A program made the translations under genes and the position numbers. Source: Sipunculus nudus (taxonomy: Eukaryota > Annelida > Sipuncula > Golfingiida > Sipunculidae). From it: a stretch of 64,000 bases of DNA. The notes below the pieces were generated by a model that saw nothing but the letters and a program-made list of their open reading frames with translations, ran no database searches and was not told where the DNA came from. Every line of letters begins with the position of its first letter. Positions within the stretch are counted from its first letter, which is position 1. The DNA lies in NCBI GenBank assembly GCA_026874595.1, contig CM049310.1, positions 24,034,058 to 24,098,057 on the forward strand. Direction: 5' to 3'. Positions 55,515-64,000 of the stretch are shown one piece after another.

Positions 55515-58500
55515 TACATATATATACATACATATATATCTTTAATACCGCGCGTGCGTAGACATTTCCCTCATAAATGATCCATGATATCCTGGTAAAT
55601 CCAGTTACAGCTGTTAATCTATAGATTTAATATTCAAAAGGAAATATAAATACAGAATAGCCGGCAGTACATACACAACATTGCAACATTTTCAACGTGA
55701 ATATAACATCAGGAAATGAACGCATCATCAGTAGAACCTGTATCAGGTTATACTCGCGTCTTTTTTTGCACCAATAATCTCCTGTACGAGTAGGCGGTGG
55801 AATGACTCCGAGTTCTTCAATATCCCGTGACCTTAGTATCGTCAAGTAAAAACTTGATTTTTTATTTTGTAGGACTAGAATGGTCCGCGAATAAAGGTGA
55901 TCTGGCTTAGATTCACAAAAATAAAAATATTGCGCGTAAAATTTGAAAATGGAAACAGTGCTACAGTGATAGCTTAATAGATGAAACGTGGGCAGAACGT
56001 ACACAATGGATCGAGTGCCTTATAAAAATACAAGAATTTAATACAAAAAACGACGTTTACACCTAAAGGGTGGTTGCCATGCCTTCAAATTGACAGATCC
56101 ATTGCAGCTACGTGGGTGGTTCACAGTGTCCGTCTCTTTATAAATGCCCTATTAAATCTTTCGTTACAGAAACTAGCATACTTTGTAAAATATGTAAAAA
56201 AATAAATAAATATATACTCAGGTCAATTTCTCACCAGAATAATAATTAATTAATATGGTAAATGCTGTAAATACTATAAATCATTGTACATCGCTTATAA
56301 TCAGATAACGCAATTGATCTAATCAATAAATGCACAAGTTGCAACCCGGTCTTTGTGAGTACATATATCTTACAAATTGCATTGACGTTGTCACTATGAA
56401 TTAATTATGTTTAACTGTAGTGTTTGAGGCGCGATTTCAATACCAACGGTTTGTTTTCATGGAGCAGACTGTTCGCTCTGTGTCATGCGGTCAGAGATAT
56501 TGTAGGTGGATGAAAAGTTTTATGGTAAGAAGTACATGAAATATCGTGAAACATCTTCGTACGTAAACTTTTGAAGAATAAAAAAAATTATGGACACTGT
56601 TTATGTTAAGAGAATGGTATGTCTGGTTTTAATTAAAGAATCGAGAATCTTTTTACCTAATGCAGAGGATGTAAGAACCACACTGAATATTTTTTTCGTC
56701 TATAAAGATAAACCTAACCTCTTGGGCTGTACTTTCACTGTCGTGGCAGAGCAACCGATATAGAGAACCATAAATCGTAAACTCGGGCCAGCATTAAGTG
56801 GTTTTCACTCAAGAAAGAGATCAAAGCGAGCTCGTTCATGTCTGAGTAGAATATTCTGAGACACTTTATCATGTCTAGGTATAAAGGCAGGTTTTTACTT
56901 ACAGCAGAGGGCTTTTATGAGATTTTTTTCGTGAGTTGTCCGTTGGATAGAAACGCTCCAGTAGTATTACGGCATTAAGCCGCTTGTGAGGCCAAGGTTA
57001 CTTGGGAAGGCCTATGTAGCATAAGGCACAGCATAAACCGGCGGCTCTTGTGGAAGGGAAAAGCCGTAATCTATGCTTTGCAAGGTTGTTGTGGAACAAG
57101 CAGCTCATTTAGAGTGTAATTATTTAATATCGATGAATTTTTCTTTAAGTCGAAGAGTCCGACTTGATATGATGATTTTGCATCAAGGCTAAGTGTCCAA
57201 AGCTGTACCCTAATAGACTTGAATATTCTTATTGAGTTAAAGGTAATGGAGAAATGTGAACGAATAAGTAAATATATGATGTTGTATAAAATACCATAAA
57301 TCAGCAATGAAAGAACACAGAACGTGAATAATAACCACCTCAATGAAACATTGGGAAAGAATTACAGTCTGTCAAGGGATCCTACTTTTTTCCAAGTTTT
57401 CTTGTCTCAGTCCCATTTTCCTACTCTTTCTTCAAATGACTACTTTTTCATACTTCATCTTAGTTTTTGTTTTGTTCCGAAGAAATCAATTTGATCGCAT
57501 TCACTACCAAACAAATATCATTTACCTTAAAATATATATAAGAACTTATAAAACAGGTCCATATATATGTATTTAACAAATACCCACTGAGCTGTCTGTT
57601 TTTGCAGTAATTTTCTATGATATACAAATAGATGTCACTGACAACATGAAAATTTGCTTGTGGTGCTTTTGTTGGACTAATCTCCTTTTTTATGAGTTTT
57701 AGCAATAACCAATTACAAGATAATTGCAGTTTAGAAGATGACACATTGAGCTGCATGAAAGAATAGAGATATTCTGTTCACCCTATTACAATCACTCTAC
57801 GTGATCAAAGTGTAATGACACCTAGGTTTTCCATCATTTATTTAATAGAGCATGTATTAGAAAATCAACATTCCTTTGGTATGGATAGTACATGTATATG
57901 CGGGCCATTACGCAAAAGTCAAACATTGCATGATGCACGTATTATAGCTCAGATAACTATGTTTGCCCATTAGACACCAAACATGTCGGGGCCGCAACCG
58001 TACCTGATTATTATTTAAGTATTAACGTTAAGTTATCAGTGGTCGGTCATTTAGCATGATTGAAAGCAATTCACTGTGGCCAAGGACAGGATAATCACTG
58101 TACCCGAGAACAGTGTACTTGATGATTTCATTATTAATTCACGAAGGCTGCGCCTGGCTGGCTCTGTATGAGCGTAGACCCCCGGGATCCGTACACATGA
58201 ATTATAGCTGCTCTATGAAGCACAAATATACATGTAAAACCAAACCGCCTGTTGTCCGAGCAACGGCTAGATGTTCATAAACACAGCAGATCGAAGTACG
58301 GAAATTGCTCGGATCTGCAATCACGGTAAGCGAACCGGTAAGTGTGCATCTGTTTATTTTACAGTGTTTTTGCCTGTGTGAACCTGTGCGGAATAATTGC
58401 CCTTCAGGCTTCACTGTACTTGCACTTCTGCAACTATTTATAATATAAAAAGGTCCTTGTTTTAACACATATCATTTTGGGAAGACGCATTTCGGATAAA

Positions 58501-59020
58501 GTCAATTATATTCTTATCCTTCCGTGAGTAGGCCATACATATGGAGTCAGTGCATTTTTTAAATTAATATCGCGGGCAGCCTGAGTAGCTTGGAAGCAGT
58601 AGGACTCGTGTGTTCAGGCGATTCCTCCTTCAGTCTAAATAAAAATCTCATGACTAAAGGAAGGGTAAACCTTTTAGACTGGAAATGCTATTAATACAGA
58701 CGACAGTAATTACAAACATAATGAAGTATAATAAGGAAAATGTATGACACAAGTGATTTTATAGAATTCCCCACATAACCAACTCAATGTAGATTAATTT
58801 AGATAGGAAATGCGGGGCTTGTAGCATAAGACTATTTCAGATTATAAATACGTAATTTACTGTGCATGGTATACAGTTCACAAATTAACGCTGTATTTCC
58901 TCGAAAACGGACATCTATTTTCGCCAGTGATGAAGATCTAACGTCAGCGTCAGAATATATATATATACATATTCCTGTTGATGTGTCATTCTCCAATCTT
59001 CAAGAATGGAAATATAGATA
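55515..59020. other. No gene supported
   Basis: AT-rich throughout. Frames of 77-125 codons (55627-56004 minus, 57071-57343 minus, 57343-57576 plus, 57460-57756 minus) overlap one another and lack splice or promoter support. Confidence 0.4.
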
Positions 59021-59025
59021 AGTAA

Positions 59026-59346
59026 ATTTACTGTGCCTCACGTGAAGTATTGATCCGGAAATTAGAGGCATCCTTGGATCAAATTAAATACACTTGCGTA
59101 CGAACCCAGGGGCAGACTTTGAGCGAAACAGAAAAAATTTCCGACAAAGAAATAAGAAAAATCGGACGGAGAAAATCAAAAAGTAATCAAATTAACATTG
59201 TCGGTAAATTTCTTAACAGCGAACGTCATCAAACATTTCTGACAAATAACATCCCCTTATACTGGCGTACACGATCTATAGCTATCAACCCTATGCTCTT
59301 ACTTTTACGAGTTAGCTTTCATGGTTGTCCGGGTTTGGACATCATG
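59026..59346 (+). pseudogene. Unexplained open frame next to the foldback element
   Basis: A frame of about 107 codons, open from a TAA at 59023 to a TAG that falls exactly at the left end of the foldback element (59347). It has no suitable ATG. Composition is protein-like (for example LSETEKISDKEIRKIGRRKS, then FLNSERHQTFLTNNIPLYWR). It may be an exon fragment interrupted by the insertion, or chance. No family recognised. Confidence 0.15.
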
Positions 59347-60900
59347 TAGTCCAGTCAACGAATAACTTGTACAAAAATGTTATCAAAGGTTTCTCACCTG
59401 AAATATATTCATTTATGGTGTCTAAGTGCACAAATAAAACCCCACCCGATTCCACCCATGGCAAAGTGTCATTTTTACCCCAAATCCAAGATGGCCGCCA
59501 TTATAAGGGGTGAAATATATAAATGGCCATAATTCCAAAACTAACTGACATAGAAACACATTTAAGGTGTCATTTCCAACTAACATTAGGATGTCCGTTC
59601 ATTAAGTGACACTTCTGAGATCAAAAATGGAACACTTCCGTTATTAGGTCAAGGTCAATGTCAATATTCGCAGAAAAACAGCCAAAATCTCCATGATATG
59701 ACATTTGTTCAACAAGTGTTATAAAACATATCTGAAGTAGTATATTTATTTGAAATTAGGCTGTCAATTTATTTGGTGATAGGTCCGAGGTGATAAAAGG
59801 CACATATCATGCAATAAGGTCAAGGTCAATGTCATACTTCCTAGAGAAAAAGCAACAATCGGCATGCTATAACATGTTTTTGTAGGAAGTGGAATAGAAA
59901 TGCATTTAAGTTGTCATTTCTATCTTATTTAAGAATGCCCATGTATTTGGTGGCACTTCTGAGATCTGAAAATGCATATACCATATATCAACGTCATGGT
60001 TAAAGTCAAATTTGGGAGACAAAATCAACACTCGTAATGGTATGGTACTTTTCCCAACGTGTTGTCATTTTCACTTGACTTCAGGATGCTGAGGACGCTC
60101 ATTCATTTATTGATACTATAAGATCATAACAGGTATCTATCGAGCAATAAGGTCAAGGTCAAAGCCAAACTTGGATGAGAAATAGTAACAATCGCAACTA
60201 TATAGCATGTTTTTGCAGGAGAGTGACATAGAAACACATACATAGGGTTATTTTTATCTAAATTTAAAATGCTCATATCTGTTTGGTGATAGTTTTGGGC
60301 CAGGAAAGGTTTATATCATGCATTAAGGTCACGGCCAAGTTCTGAGAAAAACTGCAAACTGTCCATGATATGGCATGTTTTCTGCAAGAATGTGACCTAG
60401 AAATCATTCAACGTGTCTTTTCCATCTAACAGAATGGACTATCATGTGGTGATAATTCTGAGGACAGAAAATTATAGGTTCCTATCATGCATTAACTTCA
60501 AGGTCAAGTTCTTAGGAAAATAGTCAAACTGTCTATGATATGACATGTAAACATTCAAAGTCTTTCCATCTAATTTAGAATGGAATTTCATGTGGTGATA
60601 GTTCTTAGGCCAGGAAAGGTTCTTATCATGCTTTATGTTTAGGTTAAGTTCATAGGAAAACACAAGTAAAACTGTCGATGATGAGGCATGTTTTTGCAAG
60701 AAAAAGAAAAACATTAAGGGCATCACTTCAAGCTAACAATAGAATTCCCACTCATTTGGTGGTATTACTTAGGTCATAATTGGAACATGTCATGCTTTAT
60801 GTTCCAGGTTGATATCAAATTTGGTAGGGGAAATAAGCCAAACTCGCAATGATATGATACATTTTGAAAATTATGACACTAATGAGATGTAGGTAGGCCT
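59347..60900 (+). repeat. Foldback left arm with ~170 bp subrepeats
   Basis: The first ~300 bp are unique-like and include AATCCAAGATGGCCGCCAT (about 59482-59500). About eight subrepeats follow, marked by AGGTCAAGGTCA or decayed forms at about 59646, 59817, 59988, 60150, 60326, 60493, 60640 and 60808. Each also carries a TGATATGACATGTTTTTG-like piece and CATTTGGTGATA. Confidence 0.75.
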
Positions 60901-61010
60901 ATTAACTTGTCACTGTGACTGTTTTGGTTATGCCCATTCATCGAAAATGAAAACAACTTTCACATGCGCATGTTATAATACGTTTGAATAACAGATGAAT
61001 ATGAATTATC

Positions 61011-61066
<56 letters not shown>

Positions 61067-62930
61067 GAGCATACCGGTAGTTCATGTACATTCCATGAAG
61101 TTCGGAACCTTCAGCATTATCTTCATCAAGCGTAGCCCTACTCTTAGTTTGTGTTTCATTCATGCAAGTAATTTCTTAGCATTAGCCAAATACTGTTTTA
61201 CACAGCAGATCATCAGGTAAACGCTAATGAGATCAGGTTCACCCTACAGTTGCACTTTGCTATTTTGATATGTTCAGGTTGTGTAACCCTGATAGGTAAA
61301 ATAGCAAAGGTAGATCCAGGGGATGTTATTGTCACACAGTGGATCTGATGATATTTGCAAGGAGATCCAGGACAGGGATCTAGTTGACATCTGTCAGGAT
61401 AAGCGCTGATAAGGACACTGGAAATCCATCTGAATTCTTAGCCTCGATGCATTCTTGACAGGGGTTAAAAACTCATTTTAATTGTCAATGGCAGATTGTG
61501 ATAGGTATCAGTGATATGCTTTGCAGAAGAGAAGGTCAGAGTAAACATTTCTGATGAGCATGCAGAAGGAAATGCAGAATGCCAAATATGCACGACAGCG
61601 TATATAACCTTTATTTCTGCTACTAAAAAGCCAACATCTGTTGTTGCAGAGGTTGCTGATGCATTTATGCCAGACAGACACTATGCTGATTCCACAGGCA
61701 AGACGATGTAGTTTAAACCTGTTTATGATAACACCAAGACGGGCAATTTGTGTGACTTTATGGGAGAGTATTTAGATTTTTACCTTACGGAATGACAACT
61801 CCGTCTGATTTTTTTAGGTAGATGCATACCACCTGAAGCCCATGTGGCATTGTCAAAGTTCAGTCTAAAATAGTCATTGCTTATATAATCAGGTTTAAGC
61901 ATCGTGATGCACATTTTGTGTTGATTGAAGTCGAAGAACATTCCCTGTAGAAGTTGACACTCTGAGTTGTGTTGTTGCCAGTGGAAGAACATACCCTGTA
62001 GAAGTTGAAACTCCGGGTTGAAACTTTGCAATTCGAGCAGTTGTGGGGTTTGATTGGGGGGAGGGGGGGGGCTACATCATAAGTAGAGCTTCCTTGATCT
62101 ACATACTTGCCATTCTAATATTTTGGGTAATTTGGAGACATGAAGCTTTTTGTGTGCTGCATACTGTATGTCCTTGAGGGGGTATCACGTCCACTTACAA
62201 TCACATGAATTAGATTATTTTGTGGAGGGTTCTTCAGTGTAGTTATACAAACTGACTGTTTCGCTGTTAACATGAATAGGTTAAAACTATTACGTGTGGT
62301 GTCAGCATGGTGTGTGTAACTTTAATACATCAGAACAATCTGCAAGAACTTTTGGAACTTTAGCCGAGAAATACGCTGTCCTGCAGATGTATCTTTCGGC
62401 ATCTCCTTTTACATACTCAACAGAGATATTTGCTTTGACCATCTCTTCTGTAAAGGATCTCACTCAACCTGTAAGAATCAGCCGCTGATATAGACACTAG
62501 GGTTTAACCTTGTCATGTATGCTTCGGGGGAACGTTTTCATCTTCACTTTGTCCTTTGTCTATCAGGTTCACAACAAGTAGCATCTGCATATTTCAAAAT
62601 AGTTAACTGTAGGGGTTACGTGATAAAATAAGCATGTACCTGTAAGGAGGAGCTGAATATACTTCACCAGTATGTTACCAATGTACAGTAATTGCTCCCA
62701 TGAAATGAACACACACTAAGAGCAGAGAAACGGATAACCATGATTATGAATCTGATCATGATGATAAAGAAGCTAATAATGATATTCTAAATGATGAATA
62801 GGTTGACAACTTCATGGGTTGCAGATATACATGAATGATATGAAATAATGGCCTCATATGGAATTATTAATCAAATTATATCAAGTTTGTTTTCAATGAT
62901 TAGTGCAATGTTAACCAAATCATGGGAATG
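60901..62930. other. Foldback element interior
   Basis: It contains (TA)n at 61013-61061 and a 12 bp perfect inverted repeat, CTTTGCTATTTT/AAAATAGCAAAG (61255-61266/61298-61309). A 51 bp direct dimer lies at about 61926-62030 (GAAGAACATTCCCTGTAGAA and GAAGAACATACCCTGTAGAA). Frames of 64-83 codons at 61511-61711, 61780-62031 (minus) and 62294-62488 are not recognised; they may be worn remnants of element or captured host coding sequence. Confidence 0.45.
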
Positions 62931-63961
62931 GACATTTTCCTATCAAATTTGGCATTGGCCTTGACCTTGATGCATGGTATATACCTTTCCTGACCTCAGG
63001 AGAACCACCAGATCAATGGGCATTCTGATGTTAGCTACAAGTTACACCTTAAATGTCACTTTGTCGCAAAAACTTGAAACATCATGGACAGTGCTGGTGT
63101 TTTTTTTCAATTAAACCTGACCTTGATGCGTGATATGAACCTTTCCAAGCTCGAAAACTATCACCAAAAGAATGATCTATCTAAATTTAAATGGAAATGA
63201 CCCTTTGAATGTGCTTCTGTGTTACGTTCTGGCAAAACACATGCTATATCATGACGATTATTAATTTTTTTCTTCCAAGTTTGACTTTGACCTTGACCTT
63301 CATGCATGGTTTGTACCTTTCCTAAATTTAGAAGTACCGTACCACCAAATGCATAGGCATTCCACCGTTAGTTAGAATTGGCAACTTAAAATGCATTTCT
63401 ATGTAATTTTCTTGCAAAAACATACCATCTCATGGCGATTGTTGCTATTTCTCTTTCAAGTTTGACCTTGACCTAACAGCATGATTTATATCATTTTGAC
63501 CTCAGAAGTATAACCAAATGAAAAATCAGCCTAATGTCAAATGGAAACAATACTTGGGATATGTTTTCATAACAGTAGGTTGAAAATAAATGCCATATTA
63601 TGGCGAGTTTGGCTTTTTCTGCCAAATTTAATCTTGACCTTGACCTTTATGCATGATATATACCTTTTATGACCTTGAAGTGTCACCAAGTGAACGGGCA
63701 TCCTAATATAAGTAAGATATGACACCTTAAATGTGTTTCTATGTCAGTTAGTAATGGAATTATGGCCATTTACATATTTCACCCCTTATTATGGCGGCCA
63801 TCTTGGATTTGGAGTGAAAATGACACTTTGCAATGGGTTGAATCGGGTGGGGTTTTATTTGTGCACTTAGACACCATAAAATGAATCCATTTCAGGTGAG
63901 AAACCTTTGATAACAATTTGGTACAACCTCCATTGATAAAAATCGTTCATTGACTAGACTA
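62931..63961 (-). repeat. Foldback right arm with ~170 bp subrepeats
   Basis: Inverted counterpart of the left arm. TGACCTTGACCT or TGACCTTGATG forms occur near 62951, 63118, 63288, 63465 and 63635, and ATGGCGGCCATCTTGGATTT at about 63791-63810. It has fewer subrepeats than the left arm. Confidence 0.75.
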
Positions 63962-63969
63962 ATGTTTTG

Positions 63970-64000
63970 ATTAGGCAACAAAAAATAATAGGTATGGTTC
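63970..64000 (+). mobile_element. Start of a second copy of the 41.4 kb MITE, cut by window edge
   Basis: ATTAGGC, an A-rich stretch, then GGTATGGTTC at the very end match the terminal inverted repeat of 41447-41786 (in its right-end orientation: ATTAGGCC, A run, GGTATGGTTC). It begins about 10 bp beyond the foldback element. Confidence 0.65.

Larger units (their letters stand above)
59347..63961. mobile_element. ~4.6 kb foldback element with tandem-repeat arms
   Basis: The left end TAGTCCAGTCAACGAA and right end TTGACTAGACTA are inverted. Further in, GTTATCAAAGGTTTCTCACC (left) matches GGTGAGAAACCTTTGATAAC (right), and similarity continues for about 1 kb in each arm. A possible 3 bp duplication (ATG) flanks it. 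The arms consist of ~170 bp subrepeats (listed separately). The ~2 kb centre has no intact transposase. Probably a non-autonomous or decayed DNA transposon of foldback type. Confidence 0.75.

Noticed and set aside
55627-56004. 125-residue minus-strand gene
   Set aside because: No splice, promoter or domain signals; AT-rich with aromatic and Cys runs typical of chance frames.
61511-62488. Transposase remnant in the foldback interior
   Set aside because: None of the three short frames shows a recognisable catalytic motif or zinc-finger pattern; kept only as unexplained sequence.

Overview
This 64 kb window reads as non-coding or intronic/intergenic DNA from a metazoan genome, most likely a bivalve mollusc. 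It is AT-rich and has no long open frame; no stretch encodes a recognisable full-length protein. It is packed with minisatellites, short (TA)n and poly-C/G runs, and small inverted-repeat elements. The bivalve assignment is inference. It rests on repeat families I associate with molluscan genomes: the 15.9-17.6 kb family that opens with a CTCAGCTGA/GAGCTTAAG stem and a CCGTCGTCCGTCCGGCCGTC tract, the GGATCC-cored ends of small elements at 4.1, 51.8 and 54.1 kb, and a tRNA-derived SINE. No bacterial operon, phage, CRISPR array or rRNA was seen.

Layout. 0-9.7 kb: a SINE, two diverged LTR-like sequences (1.3-2.0 and 8.4-9.1 kb; the second sits inside an older minisatellite), a small inverted-repeat element in two opposite orientations, several degenerate tandem repeats, and two possible minus-strand exons (7.5-8.0 kb). 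11.4-13.3 kb: two adjacent arrays with 44 bp and 51 bp periods. 15.0-18.3 kb: a candidate minus-strand exon, the bivalve-type tandem family and a minus-strand reading frame. 20.4-23.4 kb: a 3 kb array of 46 bp monomers with higher-order structure. 23-40 kb: mostly featureless AT-rich DNA with a possible terminal exon (26.0-26.3 kb), two copies of a ~360 bp dispersed repeat and two short tandem arrays. 41-50 kb: several small transposon-like elements, the best gene-start candidate (CpG-rich promoter plus first exon at 43.2-43.5 kb), a second possible first exon on the minus strand (48.5 kb) and a 53 bp array. 50-59 kb: mostly plain. 59.3-64.0 kb: a ~4.6 kb foldback element, followed at the window edge by the start of another small element.

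Gene-related calls are splice-site and frame arguments made by eye. They are candidates of low to moderate confidence, and none was matched to a named family. Nothing links them into one transcript, and nothing here shows a set of genes working together. The stronger content is repeat biology: nested insertions, higher-order tandem structure, and terminal inverted repeats that are themselves tandem arrays carrying nuclear-receptor-like half-sites.
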